Shown here: positions 1-12,304 of the stretch, piece after piece
Position numbering within the stretch: the first letter of the stretch is position 1
Layout: each line of letters opens with the position of its first letter
Assembly (NCBI GenBank): GCA_001599915.1
Contig: BCIG01000029.1
Span: forward strand, 282,625 to 346,624
DNA length: 64,000 nt
Reading direction: 5' to 3'
From: Symbiotaphrina buchneri
Lineage: Eukaryota > Ascomycota > Symbiotaphrinales > Symbiotaphrinaceae
Notes under the pieces: model-generated
What the model saw: the letters and a program-made list of their open reading frames with translations, nothing else
Database searches by the model: none
Told to the model about the DNA's origin: nothing
Position numbers and translations under genes: made by a program

Positions 1-66
1 GTTGCTGCACGGGCGGCTGTGGCTGAGAAAGTCAATGAGCGCCTGGTTGTGGTACTAGAACAGTAG
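1..66 (+). CDS. C-terminal end of an unidentified gene
   Basis: The first 66 bases read as one open frame that starts at base 1 and ends in TAG. The peptide is Ala/Val/Glu-rich (VAARAAVAEKVNERL, then VVVLEQ) and looks like a helical C-terminus. The rest of the gene would lie left of the window. No family can be named from 21 residues, and a chance open frame is possible. Confidence 0.4.
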   Translation, partial: VAARAAVAEKVNERLVVVLEQ

Positions 67-1031
67 CAACATTAGAGGAAAGAGATCGAAGAATCTAGAG
101 GAGCGGGAGGGAATGAAATGGAATTGTGATGCCTGGATCGAGGGCAATTCCTGAGGGAAGGTTGTAGGTATGGACTTGAATGTAGGTGGGATGAACGCTT
201 GGTTAGCCAGATTGCATGTACGGCTCACTGAAGTAGAAATAAAGGCACCGGTCAATCTGAAATGATGCTTTTCCTTCTAATAGTATCAGTGAGCCCAATC
301 TCACACCTCCGCATCCCCAAGCTCTCCTCTCGATCTGTAAGTCCCCTCTTCGAAGCCCCCTCAGAACATTTATGACCCCTTGTCATACTCATCCATCACG
401 TCTTCCACCTGCGGCATCATCAAGCCCTCGCCAGCCAAGGAACTCAGAACATTGTATCGTCTTGCGACAATGCATGCATGCAGACAGTTGATCCTTCATC
501 TCTCGATCTCTCGAGCGGGAATCGGGATCCGCAGCTTGTTCTCATCATCGTTCCTGTCTGTGTCCCGCGATAGGTTGCTCTGCAAGTGGGTCTCTCACAT
601 GCACAGGTTCCAGGCAGAGTGGTCCCTGTTCAACCATACCAGACACCGTTGAAGATACAACGATGTTGAGTCATCTTATTCACGCCTCGAGCGTGGAATA
701 TGAAGAGAGCATACATACAACTCTGAGGATTATATATGGGTGGTCGAGAGATTAAATCATAGGGGTGTCGAAGTCGGCTAATTCCCGCTCCATCAAGGTT
801 GCGTTTTGGATCCACCTCGCTTTCGCGGCTTGTCCTAATCAAACCAACACTGGGGTTTAGCTAGGCAATATTCGTACTTCGATATCTGCCGGCACAGTAA
901 AAGGTTGTCGCATATGTAAGAGGGAGACGGAGAGGGATGCACGGCGGATATGCGGAGAAACTTGAAAACATGCACCGGGTTTCCAGGAACAATTTATGAC
1001 GACGCAAAAAGGGGTATCAACCAATCAAGCT
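67..1031. other. Intergenic, nothing recognised
   Basis: About 960 bases between the left-edge gene tail and the stop codon of the WBP4-like gene. Only short, low-quality frames are present. I see no RNA gene, repeat or conserved motif. It probably holds two 3' untranslated regions. Confidence 0.5.
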
Positions 1032-2096
1032 CTATCTATGCTGAACGGCTTTGGGCTTCCGCTTTTTGAAAAAGACACCTCCTGTGACAACGGGATCTGT
1101 AACCTCTGCGCTCTCCGCCTTGATCGCGACATCCGTTGTAATATCTTTACCTGCGTCCTCAGGTATAGTTGACAAGTCTTTAGTTACGCTCGTAGCTGTG
1201 TCCTCGCGCTTGATTGCGGGCACCGAGGGGTCCAGCGGTGTTGGATCTGTCTTTCCAGCACTCTCCTCCGGTACATCTGCTTCTGTCCCAATTGATGAAA
1301 CTGCCGAAGGTACAGCCTGCTCGGCTGTCGCACTCTTTCCCTTCTCTTTCGCCTTCCCCAATCCAAACCTTCGCCCACCCTTCAATAGATCTTCCAAATC
1401 TTCGTCCTGCTGTCCAGGAAAGGTCTTGAATGTCGCCCCCCAGCCTTTGCGTCCGGTAACCTTCCTCTCTTCTTCCTCATGCTCATCCAACTCCGCCCTC
1501 TTCCTTTTTCCGGTTGCAAGCATTCCCGGCTTCATGTCCTCGTCATCATCGTCATTTTCCTCCTTCTTCACCCCATCATCCTCGTAAATGACCCGCTCTG
1601 CCACGGTCTGCCACTCCCCCGCCAACGCCATCTCGCCACGGTACTCATCTGGAATGGCTATACCCATCTCCGCGAGCTTCGCTATCTGCGCCTTGCGCTC
1701 TGCCGGCGTCGCCTGCCTCTTCTCTGTGCCCGCGGCCCGTCCAGCAGCCGCCCCACCCAGCCGTCCTGTGGGCTTCCTGCTCTCTTCTCCAGAAGTGGGC
1801 GCGGGCGACCCACTCAGATTGTTCAGGCGGGCGACCTCATCTTTGGCCCGTTGCTTGTCGCGCTCGTCGCGCTCGTGGCCGCGGTGCAGGTCTCGCAGGA
1901 AGCGCTTAAGGTTGCCTTGGTGACGCGGAGTTGCGTCATGTTGAGTGCGCTCGAATTTGGTGTCACGCACGTAGACTTTGCAGTGCTTGCACCAGTATTT
2001 GGGCTGTTTGAGAGTGTTAGTGTGGCTGTTGATGAAGGCAGCAGCTGACAGGAGGGGAGGGGTGGGGCGTACGGTGGATTTCCAGTATTCGGACAT
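1032..2096 (-). CDS. U1-type zinc-finger splicing factor, WBP4/FBP21-like
   Basis: Two exons: 2096-2073 and 2003-1032, with a 69-nt intron (2072-2004; GTACGC...CTAAC...CAG). The intron is a multiple of three with no stop, so an unspliced reading adds 23 false residues. The spliced start reads MSEYWKST then PKYWCKHCKVYVRD, a matrin/U1-type C2H2 finger (CKHC...H...H) at residues ~11-36. It is followed by a charged helix (RDLHRGHERDERDKQR) typical of the fungal WBP4-like family. The rest is low-complexity acidic and basic sequence ending in FFKKRKPK, a possible nuclear signal. Known members act in spliceosome complexes; WW domains are not visible here, as is usual in fungal homologues. Predicted length is 331 residues. 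It is divergent from the stomatin-like gene, about 350 bases away. Confidence 0.85.
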   Translation of the reverse strand: MSEYWKSTVRPTPPLLSAAAFINSHTNTLKQPKYWCKHCKVYVRDTKFERTQHDATPRHQGNLKRFLRDLHRGHERDERDKQRAKDEVARLNNLSGSPAPTSGEESRKPTGRLGGAAAGRAAGTEKRQATPAERKAQIAKLAEMGIAIPDEYRGEMALAGEWQTVAERVIYEDDGVKKEENDDDDEDMKPGMLATGKRKRAELDEHEEEERKVTGRKGWGATFKTFPGQQDEDLEDLLKGGRRFGLGKAKEKGKSATAEQAVPSAVSSIGTEADVPEESAGKTDPTPLDPSVPAIKREDTATSVTKDLSTIPEDAGKDITTDVAIKAESAEVTDPVVTGGVFFKKRKPKAVQHR

Positions 2097-2443
2097 TACG
2101 AGGCAGCGAGAAGTGCAGAGACTGCCGGTTTCGGATCCAAAGAAGATGACGAGTTGGGAACCAGACTCTTCCCTGGAAGAAAACTCGCAGGCTCCAAGCT
2201 CGTTACTCCAGTAAGTTTGAGTTGTGTGAGGATATCTCATCTCATGGAACGGTTCTCGCGGCGAAGCAGCAGTAGGCCTGACGCAGTGAAGTTGTTATGT
2301 AATCACAAATGGACGCCTCCCATTGGCTGAAACCTCGATTACTCGGACAGATGCTCCAGACTTCCATCTGCTGCTCCCATCAGAGCTCAACAGCTCCCAC
2401 GACGTGCTTGAAGACTTACTGCCCCAGGCCCTTCTCCTCGAGC
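2097..2443. promoter_or_regulatory. Divergent promoter, WBP4-like / stomatin-like
   Basis: About 350 bases between two head-to-head genes. A CCAAT-type box (ATTGG at about 2330) lies some 115 bases before the ATG at 2444. That makes the further-upstream ATG at 2309, which would sit before the box, a less likely start for the right-hand gene. Confidence 0.4.
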
Positions 2444-3816
2444 ATGGCGGCAAAGAGCGATATGTACGGGCGGTCGCTTCTACACCGAGGGCTCACAGCC
2501 ACAAGGGTTCGGGCACCTGTCTCGTGCCTGCCCTCCTCCACTCTCCGGCCAGCACTGGAAGCTCAGAGCATCCTTCGGTCTTCCACCCGGCATTACAACA
2601 GTAACTCGCCGCTATTCGCACCTACTTCTTCCCTCCTCGGCATCTCTGGCTCGCCCTCCTCATCAGGCACATCCTATTTCCAGCGTCCTGCTCTCCCCGC
2701 GAATACTATTATCCGCTTCGTGCCTCAGCAGACAGCATGGATCGTCGAGCGCATGGGGAAGTTCAACCGGATATTACAGCCTGGCTTGGCCATATTGATA
2801 CCATTTATCGATCGGATAGCGTATGTGAAGAGTCTGAAGGAGGCGGCTATTGAGATTCCAAGTCAAAGTGCCATCACCGCGGATAATGTTACATTGGAGC
2901 TGGACGGTGTGCTGTATACGAGGGTCTTTGATGCCTACAAGGCTAGGTATGAAGGCTGAATAATACTTTGCTTGCGGGATGGTGCTCATGAGACTTTAGT
3001 TACGGAGTTGAAGACGCCGAATACGCCATTTCGCAACTTGCCCAGACAACGATGCGCTCGGAGATCGGTCAGCTAACGCTCGATCACGTCCTCAAAGAGC
3101 GTGCAGCGCTCAATACGAACATCACACAAGCCATAAATGAAGCTGCGCAAGATTGGGGTGTGGTCTGCCTGCGGTACGAGATTCGGGATATCCATGCGCC
3201 GGAAGGTGTTGTAGCAGCTATGCATCGGCAGGTCACCGCAGAGCGGAGCAAGCGTGCAGAAATCCTAGATTCAGAGGGTCAGCGACAGAGCGCCATCAAC
3301 ATTGCTGAAGGTCGGAAACAGAGTGTGATCCTGGCATCTGAAGCCTTGAAGGCGGAACAGATTAACATGGCTAGCGGTGAGGCTGAAGCGATTCTGCTCA
3401 AGGCCAAAGCTACGGCGGCGGGAATTGAAGCGGTTGCCAGATCTATTGCCGAGGGTCAGGAGAGCGCGCAGAATGCTATCAGCCTGACTGTGGCAGACAA
3501 GTATGTGGAAGCGTTCGGCAGGCTGGCCAAGGAGGGCACTGCTGTCGTCGTTCCAGGCAACGTGGGAGATATCGGTAGCATGATTGCCAGCGCAATGGCC
3601 GTGTATGGCAAGGTCAATGAAAGTCAGGCGAAGGCTGCTGCGGCGAGGTTAGTCGGTGCAGGAGAGAGTCAGGCCGGTGAAAGCAATCTGGAAAATGAGG
3701 TGAAGCATTACGGCGAGGGAGAGTGGAACCGGGCTGAGGCCCCTGAGCAAGAGAAACACGACGAGGTCGCACGAAGTGTTTTGGAAGGCTTCGATCAGAC
3801 GAGGCAGAAGCGGTGA
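2444..3816 (+). CDS. Mitochondrial stomatin-like protein (SPFH/prohibitin family)
   Basis: Two exons joined across a 53-nt intron (2947-2999). The N-terminus is rich in Arg, Ser and Leu and lacks acidic runs, as in a mitochondrial presequence. The SPFH/band-7 domain follows, with NTIIRFVPQQTAWIVERMGK and VTLELDGVLYTRVFDAYKA. The splice restores KASYGVEDAEYAISQLAQ. After it come the conserved TMRSEIGQLTLDHVLKER segment and the Ala/Glu coiled coil (residues ~240-330). Family members (SLP2/STOML2) form ring-like membrane scaffolds in the inner mitochondrial membrane. The start is uncertain: in-frame ATGs lie at 2309, 2444 and 2462. I chose 2444 for its context (A at -3, G at +4) and the CCAAT box upstream. 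The C-terminus is acidic and variable. Confidence 0.88.
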
Positions 3817-4303
3817 TCCCGTGGCTGTGCGCCTATCTCATCTCCTGTTTTTATGTAACAGTAGTCCACTCTCTCGGGTGGACATGCATCAGCGCCAAAA
3901 GCTAGGGTTAATGTGTCATGCACAATATCACGAGCAGTTGATCGTTGACACCATGACGTGCCATTTAATCATGCCTAACAGCTGGAAGATGGCCGAGGTC
4001 GCTGCTACCGGTCTCTATCGTATCTCACATCTGATGTTCGAAGAAGCAGTGGTTGTAAATTATTTTCTAGGTGCGCAAACGGTTGACCATTTACCGGCGC
4101 TATCAGGGTCCGGGAATCATACGCACGGACCTTCCGCTTTTTGGTGTTGCAGCTCTCACCCTCGTTCGCGCGTCAACTGTTTAACAACTCATCCGCTTCC
4201 CGATATCCGTCCGGCAACCCACGCCTCCTTCCAGGTCCTAGACTCGCTTTGATGCTTGGGCGTCGAAGGGGTGTCGAGTAGACCAATTCTCCCCCCAGAA
4301 AGT
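3817..4303. other. Intergenic, stomatin-like to HIR1
   Basis: About 490 bases between two genes on the same strand. It should hold the 3' end of the stomatin-like transcript and the HIR1 promoter. No repeat or RNA gene is seen. Confidence 0.5.
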
Positions 4304-7300
4304 ATGCGCTTCATTAAGCCTGCCTGGCTCACCCATGGTGGTAAGTGCTTCGCAGGAGCCCGTCGCTGCGCTCTGAGAAGCTTCTGGAGCGCACTGGGAT
4401 ATTCACGTTGTTTGCTAATATCAATGCCTTATCTCAGGTGAAAGGAAGGCGTTTGAGGTCTACAGCTGCCATGTCTCGCCTGACGGCTCTCGGCTGGTTA
4501 CGGCTGCTGGAGGTATGTTCGGCGATGAAGCAAGCTCCAAGCTCCACCAGCCCTGTTCAAATCTGCCCTTGAAAACCTACAGCAATGCTGACCAGGGCCA
4601 TAGATTGCCACGTAAGGATATGGTCGGTTGAAGCGATCAAGAAAGCCGGCGATCCGTCATACACGGGTCCAAAACAACTTGCTTCTATGAGCTACCACTC
4701 CGGGACCATCCACACTGTCCGCTTCTCTCCGAATGGCAAATACCTCGCTTCTGGTGCCGACGACAAGATTGTTTGCGTCTACACACTCGACCCGTCTCCT
4801 CCATCGCACGCTTCTACATTCGGTACGTGGGAAGCAGGTCTGGTTGGAGCGTGAAATGGAGCTAATGTGTTCCCCAGGCACAAATGAACCCCCTCCCGTC
4901 GAGAACTGGCGTATCCTACGAAGACTAATTGGGCATGACAACGACGTTCAGGACTTAGGCTGGTCATATGATTCCTCTATACTTGTTTCTGTCGGATTGG
5001 ACTCGAAAGTAGTGGTCTGGTCTGGATACACATTTGAGAAACTCAAGACGCTCTCCAGTCACCAGAGTCACGTCAAGGGTATCACATTCGATCCGGCGAA
5101 CAAATATTTCGCAACCGCTAGTGATGATAGGACAATCAAAATCTTTCGCTTTACTCCGCCTGGACCGAATTCTACTGCTCACGATCAAATGAATAACTTC
5201 TTGCTAGAGACGACGATCGTGGCACCGTTTGCTTCTTCACCACTGACCACATATTTTCGTCGCTGCTCGTGGTCTCCAGAGGGAATCCACATCGCTGCTG
5301 CGAACGCTGTCAATGGGCCTGTGAGTTCGGTGGCCATCATTAACCGCGGTACATGGGACAGCGACATCAACCTTATCGGCCATGAGGGGCCAGTTGAAGT
5401 CTGCGCATTCTCTCCCCGTCTGTTCAACCGGGATCCACCTTCCGAACAAGCCAAGCAAGATGGAAGGCCAGCCAAATTGGCTTCGGTTATCGCATGTGCA
5501 GGTCAAGACAAATCTCTTAGTGTTTGGAATACCAGCCATCCACGGCCTTTGGTCATAACACAGGAATTGGCGACCAAGTCGTTGTCAGACTTGTCCTGGA
5601 CTCCAGATGGCCAAACAATATTCGTCACAAGCTTAGATGGGTCAATTATTGCTGTTCTTTTTGCCGATGGCGATCTTGGATATGTGACAGGGGAGGAGGA
5701 GAATGAGAAGTCACTGGCTAAGTTTGGAGGCGGACGAAAAGCCGGAGGCATGGTCGAGAGTACTGATGGGTTGCGCCTCGAAGAGATGAGCAAAGCGGGC
5801 GAACTGAAGGGCGTCGAAGGTCGAATGGGAGAGTTGATGGGAGATGAAGCGCCTGCTAGAGGTAAAGATCTAAATGGTTCTGCTTCAATGGTGAAGGGTG
5901 TTGCGACGGCTACATCAGCCCCTGCTGCTGCTGCTACACCATCGGCTTCCACTATAGTAAACGGTGGTACCGCAGACGACACTCCCAATGGGACTTCACA
6001 AGTGCAAACTGGGGAGCCAGTGAAAGATCCCAGAGATGAGAAGATACAGAAGTTGAAACAGAGGATCACCATTACCAAGGACGGGAAGAAGAGACTTGCG
6101 CCTATGTTGGTGTCTGCCCCTGGAGGAGCACAATCGTCGCTGCCAAAGGCACAGCTTCTAGCATCAACGGACAGTCAGGCAACGAAAGTGGATACTCCTC
6201 AATCTATCCTTGACCTTTCTAAACCATACGATGGGCTTCCTAAAGGTGGCTTGGCCGCGTTGCTGTTGGGCAACAAACGAAAACTGGCCACTCCAGAGGA
6301 TAGCGACGAAGAGCACAACGACCATGTCCGAGGTTTACCGTTCAAACGAGGAAAGGGAGGAGTTCCGATCATGGTAAATGCCCCGGATGGCTTAAAACTC
6401 GGAGAAGTTCCCGTTGAACCCCCCACCGGCCAGGAACCTACGCCAGAGTTCATTCGCCCGGCCGTCACGAATCCCGCTCTTACGGTTAGTCAGGTGCGAT
6501 TGTCCGTCCCGAAAGTACGCGCGCGTATCTTCCGACCATTGGGGGGTAGCATGACCCGTCCCCCAGAAAGCAATTTAGCACCCGATAGTCGGCCATCGTC
6601 CCCATCAGCGCCATCAGCTGCTGCGCCGGAAGGCAGCCTTGTATTCGAGGCAAGGAACCCTACTGGCCATTCTGGAACTGGTAGAGTGTCGGACCGCGAG
6701 CCTTGCAAGGTTACGCTGTCGCGGCAAGGGCAGCTCTTATGGCAAGATTTTCTGCCGAGGAGCGTTCTCCTGGTCACGGGTAACCAGCATTTCTGGTGTG
6801 TTGCCTGTGAAGATGGTGGCGTGTACTTTTGGACACCGGCTGGGCGGCGTCTGAACAGTCCGTTTGTGCTGGAAGCGCAGCCTGTCATCCTTGAATGCCT
6901 TGACTGGTGGGTACTCTGCATCACATCTGTCGGCATGTGTTATGTCTGGAATATAGAGACTCTCTCTTCACCTCATCCACCCGTCTCCCTTGCTCCTGTC
7001 CTCGACGCCGCTCTGATCAGCCTTCATCCCCACCCTAGCGTGGCCCCGGCAATCACTTCTGCCCGACTCAACTCTACAGGAAACATTGTGATCTCTCTAA
7101 ACAATGGCGATGGCTATACTTATGCGCCTAATCTCTTTGTCTGGCAGCGTGTCACAGAGCCCTGGTGGGCTGTCAGCTCACAATACTGGAACACCACACC
7201 CGCAGACTCACAGGTCATCACTGCAACAAAGACTGCCGGCCCGTCACAACCTGTGCAAGATCCCGCAGCGATCCTTTCTGCCGGAATCATCCCCTATCTG

Positions 7301-7936
7301 GAGCGTGCGACGACCACCGAGACGCTTGTACGCGGCCGCTATACCTTCCTCATGCGTCTTGTGGAGAGGCTAGGCTCTCGCGAAGGCTTCGAAGGCCTGG
7401 AAACGAGTTCTTCGCTGGCCCATCTGGAGAACCGCCTCGCGGCGGCACTACAACTGGGCGCCAAAGACGAGTTCCGGTTGTACCTGCAGATGTACGCCAA
7501 GCGGCTCGGTGCCGAGGGGATGCGGACCAAAGTTGAAGAACTGCTCAAATCCCTTCTGGGTCGCGTATTTACGACGGAGGAAGCGGATGAGCAGTCCGGC
7601 GCGGACTCCACGAAGCGCCTCGGGTACCGGATGCAGGGGCTCAACGGGGCGCGCAGCTGGTTTGTGGAAAACAGCCATCTATGCGGATGGAGTCGCGAGG
7701 ACTTGCTGAAGGAGGTGGTGCTCATTCTTGGTATGTCCCCCCTTCCACTTTCCTTCCCGAGAAACCATAAATGCTGATAATGTGCATCAACAGGTAAACA
7801 CCGCGACCTCCACCGCATCACAGTCCCGTACGCCAAGGCGCTCGGCATCCTCGAGGAGCACACCAGCGCCTCGGTGGCCGCCGATACTGCTGCAACATCA
7901 GCGGATCAGGACGGCGACGCGGCCATGGCGTCGTGA
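4304..7936 (+). CDS. hir1: HIR1/HIRA histone H3-H4 chaperone subunit
   Basis: Five exons (4304-4340, 4438-4512, 4604-4822, 4878-7730, 7794-7936) give 1108 residues in an unbroken frame. The spliced start is MRFIKPAWLTHGGERKAFEV, then a WD40 propeller over residues ~1-390 (DCHVRIWS, GADDKIVCVYTLD, SDDRTIKIFRF, GQDKSLSVWNTS). The HIRA B motif (QRITITKDGKKRLAP, residue ~503), which binds ASF1 in known members, is followed by the C-terminal Hira domain (~758-960: FWTPAGRRLNSPF, LDWWVLCITSVGMCYVWN). The HIR complex deposits H3-H4 independently of replication and represses histone genes. The linkers are Ala/Pro/Ser-rich. The first two exons are very short and are easily missed by gene finders, which would then start inside exon 4. 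Confidence 0.95.
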
Positions 7937-8368
7937 TCGTCTCATTTCATGCTTCTGTTCTTTTCTTCACTTCACCTCGACGTCTGCGGTGCACATGGCG
8001 CATGGATGGCTGGTGTTCTGTCGTGGCTTGTGCTTGGGTTGGACTACATTGCATTGAAGGGCTTCAAATTGGGCGCATGCGGCGTGACTGTTGTATGTGT
8101 GCATGCATGAGTCTACGAACGGGAATGTTAAGTGGTGTATAATTAATGGGCTGCAGATGGGCGAGTGCCGGGTGCTGATCTGATTCTATCATGTAACATA
8201 AAAATAGCGTAGCATAGGTAACCCCAGGAGTGTCTCCCTTGGAACGGAGTTATTGGGAGAAAAGAAAAGAAAAGGGAATTATCTTCAATTGCTTGGTCTA
8301 AATATGCACTATGTAGGTATATATACCTTCGCTCCATCGCTGTCACGCCCCTTGTCGATTACGTCCTG
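7937..8368. other. Convergent 3' ends of HIR1 and RIC1
   Basis: About 430 bases between two tail-to-tail genes. It should contain both 3' untranslated regions and polyadenylation signals. No gene or repeat is seen. Confidence 0.55.
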
Positions 8369-11300
8369 CTAAGGCAAGGAGAAGTAATCGCCCGCCGCGC
8401 GGAACTCGCTGTCCCTCCTGTTCTCACTGCTGCCGTTACCACCAAGCCGACCTCCATTCCCCCCTCCACCACCCCCTGGCCCGCTCCTCCCACTGCCTGC
8501 ACTCCTCGGACTGCCGTTCGACGACCCGCCTGCACTGCGAGGACTCGGCAGCCGGAGCAGCGTGCTGAAGCTACCCGGGCTCACCGTCCGCGGCGAAAGC
8601 GCCCCGCCTGGACTTCCACTGCCCAAACCCAGTCCGAGCGAGTGCGTGCTCGCGTTCCTCTGCGCAGAGCCCGCGAAACCGTTCCACCCACTGCTGGCTG
8701 CCGCCTCTGCAGCGGCACCGGATGAGCGGCGTCCAGCAGGCGCCAGGCCGACGCGTCCTAGAGCCCGCCGAAGGGTTTCTCCGGATGCGTCGAGGGCGAG
8801 CAGGAAGCGCGCGAGTTCCTTGCACAGCTCCCAGTCGCCTTCTTCCTTTGCGCGGCGGAGCAGACGCACGGTCTCTGTTTCTTCGGTTTCTGCTTCGGTC
8901 CCGATACCATCGCCATCAGTGGTAGATTCATGTTCTGCGTGATTGCGATCGCGGCGCGGCGAGAGCACGGCGCCGGGACTGGGTAGCGGGCTGACGTCGC
9001 TGTCGGCACTGCTCCCGAAAGTGTGCAGCACGATGAGGTAGCCGCCGGCGGTTTTGAGTTTGTTCTCGGCCATGGCGCGGTTAAATAGCTCTCGTGGTGA
9101 GGGAAGGTGGGCGAACAAGGTACGCCAGGAGCGGAGTTCGGTCTTCCGCGTGCATTGCACGAGAATGTCGAGGTAGCAGGCGAAATTGCTGAGGAAATGC
9201 AGCGTTGTGGGAAGGAGCGCATGAGGACTGAGAGGGGCGGATGGCATGATTGGAGAGGCTGCTGGGGAGATGGCTGGATTGGGCATTGAGCTGGATGATG
9301 GCGGAGGAAGGTTGGGGCTCGGTTGGAGGGATGGAGGTTTTGATGACGAGGCAAGATCGACCGCGCTGTCGAGGACTTCGTGGAGGAGCATTTCGAGAGC
9401 GTGTGGAAAGTAGGCTAGATGTTGGTAAGTTTGAGCAAGGCTGAGTGCGAAGGCTGGCGATAGCATCGTAAGGTAGTGGCGGAAGATTTTAGGAAGGAAG
9501 AGATGAGTCTGGAACACCGACCGTAATATTAGCACAACTTCACCATCTGCAAAGAGTCTGAGTGAAATGCAGACGTACCCTGGTGGAGAACCGGAAGAAA
9601 GCAAAATTGATGTCTCGTCGTTGGACGATCTCGGAGTCGATGCCGATGATGATGCCTTTGTCTATTAGAACCGAAAGAGGATAAAAGTCGGTCGGGATAG
9701 AAACTGAAGACGGGGGCTCTCGTGAGATCTCCAGGGGACCAGAGCTGAGGACGTCTTGCACGTCTGTCCAAACTCTGATATCGTGTCCGTCAAACACCCA
9801 TAGCGAATCTTTCAATCCACTAGAATATCGCCCGCCATTGAGCATATCATCAGTTGATGGCGTGGGAGGTAATGACTCCGCTGCTATAGAAGTACTCGTA
9901 TATGGTTGATCCCGTATTAGCATGTAGTATTCCACGTCTTGGGCAACGACACGCATATCATATTTCAGTTCACCAGCTTCCGTAGTGGAGGGCTGGAGCA
10001 TAACAAGTTTGGCATCAACGAGAAAGATGACAGTGGCGAGAGCGACATCCTGAGACGGATCCCCGTTGCCTGTAATCATCAGATATGGAGTCATGGCAGA
10101 GCTGGTAACAAGAACACGTACGGAGTTGATATTCGGGCAAGACCCAGCTGACAGCCCTGACTCGAGCTGGAGATCTCACTATGCCGTGGAAGGCTATTTG
10201 ACCAACCTGCGATACCTGTATCTGCTCGCCTGCCGTTACCACCATGAAGTGGTATAGAACATTTTCGTAAGTATATACGAGTAAGGAGTCTTCCCCGGAG
10301 GCAGATATCAGTACAACGGGCGCAGGAACGTATTCCACATGTAATAGAGATGAATTATCAAGGCCGAGTTCTCGGGAATATAGGCGCAGCTGTAAAGGTT
10401 AGCCCGAGTATTTCAGTTTCCCTGAATCATAAATACCTCGAATGAGTTTCCTGCCTCAACCGCTGCGACTAGAATATGTTGAAACCAGCACATGCCTCCT
10501 CTTACCACGAAGCTGTCTTCTGCTTCACGATCATCAAAAGTCTTCCATCGTCCACTAGTGACGCTGTAATGTGCAAGCCCTCTCCTCCCAGCAACAGCGA
10601 TATATCTTCCATCAGGAGATATGACAACGCTTCGTAAAGGCCACTGGTCTGCCAAATACCTCGTAGGTATCGACACGTGGGACCAGAGCGACGCCTCTGC
10701 TGATATTGTTGTAAGGTCCAAGAGCTCATGCCCACGGTAAATCATTAACTCCGAATTTGTAGCCAATAAAGGCCGAGAAATGTTTGCAGAGGAGAAGCAC
10801 CCTACAACGGCGCTCCTAGCCATCTCTAATACCCATAACCTGTCATCATTAACGCCCCTGAGTAATATTTCCGCCCCACCAGAAATCCAGATGGCATCCC
10901 GAACTCCTGTAAGCCAGCCTTCTCTATTTTGGTGTGCCAAAGATCGATCTGAAACGAAGCTGTTGCCCCCAGGTTTACCGTATACACTCCACATTGCCCA
11001 TCCGCGTTCGAAGCCAGCAAATAAACAATACCCATCAGGAGAGTAGCTGAGACAACTGATAGGTCCAGATGTCTCCAGTGAGACCGGCAGACGCAGTTTG
11101 TGTGAAAGAGGAATACTACCAGCGTAGTCTCGCGCGTTATAGACATAAATCGTGCCAGCTGCAAGAGCTACAGCAATAAGAGAGAAGCGAGCATTTATTG
11201 CAGCTTTGACCGCATATTCTCCATCGTCGACCGGGTGATGAAAGCCATATCCCTTAAACCTACGTTGCGGGGCCCCTTCTTTCTGTTTTTCTGCCCCTGA

Positions 11301-12304
11301 CTCATCCTGTGTCGAGCGTCTTTGGACCGCATATGCTTTTCCATCAGTCATGGTCCAAGCCGCCAAGCTCATAGGCCGATCATATACCATGTCCAGAATG
11401 CTAGATTTCCTCGTCACCCAGTCCATGCGGCTCAGCAATTCGGTACTGGTCTGATTTCCGGCACTGTCTGGCGTCCAACGAATGCACTGGACTGCAGCGG
11501 GCTTCTCAGTAGCTACAATAAGCTCGTCATCCAGAGCTAGTGCGCGTCCAATGCCTGCATCGATCTTGATCACCATACGGAATCGTATGCTGACCTCTCG
11601 TATACCTTCGCCTTCCCCTGGACCTAATGGGTAGCCTCCTGCTGATCCAAATTTGACGCCGGTGATACTATGACGCCTAGCATGGCCGCCTGATCCGTTA
11701 ACGAACTGTTGCTTATAGACGCGGGCTTCTGGATCGGTAGCCAAGGAATAAGTGATCAAGTATCCGAAAGCAGTATGAAGGACGGCGATGGCGGAGTCAG
11801 GGCGGAGTAAGAGTGAGACATTGGGGCCGTATGTCTTCAGAGATTGTGGAGATCTAGTAACGTTTGCAAGTACGACTCTGGGCTAACACACAATAGTCAG
11901 CATATCCCGCAGCACACTGACACTGAACCAACCTGAGTCTGCCATATTGCCAGAGACGTCTTGGTAATTGTAGCAAACAGACTTCCCGTCCTCGATACAC
12001 GCAGCCCAATGATTTGCCCGTCATCACTTGTGTCTGGTACGTCCTGTCCGCTGGACGTCGACTTCAACGAGAGCTTAGAGGAGTTTCGACTCGTGAGCCC
12101 CTGTGGCCGAGCGGGCTTTGCTGCCGTCCTTGAACCATTCGGTACCTCCTTGCCTTCCGTTCCTGCAGGCGAATGCTCGCCTATAGAAGGAGTTCGTTCC
12201 TCCCTCGGACTATGCGCTTCATCATCGAGCTGTAAGTGTGAAGCGCGTCGTCGAAGGTCGATGTTTGCGGCGTAGACGCTGGGGGCGCCAATGGGCCAAT
12301 ACAT
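8369..12304 (-). CDS. ric1: RIC1, Golgi Rab6/Ypt6 GEF complex subunit
   Basis: Five exons (12304-11933, 11882-10437, 10389-10122, 10069-9579, 9508-8369) give 1238 residues. The start MYWPIGAPSVYAANI is characteristic of RIC1. The N-terminal two-thirds is a beta-propeller with LSYSPDGYCLFAGFERGWAMW and VISPDGRYIAVAGRRGLA. The Ric1 domain follows from about residue 840 (VQRRDINFAFFRFSTR, then THLFLPKIFRHYL, LAYFPHALEMLLHEVLD) and runs through CTRKTELRSWRTLF and ELCKELARFLLALD. The C-terminal ~130 residues are Gly/Ser-rich and disordered. With RGP1, RIC1 activates Ypt6/Rab6 for endosome-to-Golgi retrograde traffic. All four introns are 47-70 nt. The gene is convergent with HIR1. Confidence 0.95.

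Noticed and set aside
1051-1587. Plus-strand Ser-rich frame
   Set aside because: It is the complement of the acidic low-complexity part of the WBP4-like gene.
2309-2443. N-terminal extension of the stomatin-like protein
   Set aside because: In frame, but it would begin ahead of a CCAAT-type box and reads unlike a presequence; kept only as an alternative start.
8562-8942. Plus-strand Arg/Ala/Ser-rich frame
   Set aside because: It is opposite the GC-rich Gly/Ser tail of RIC1.
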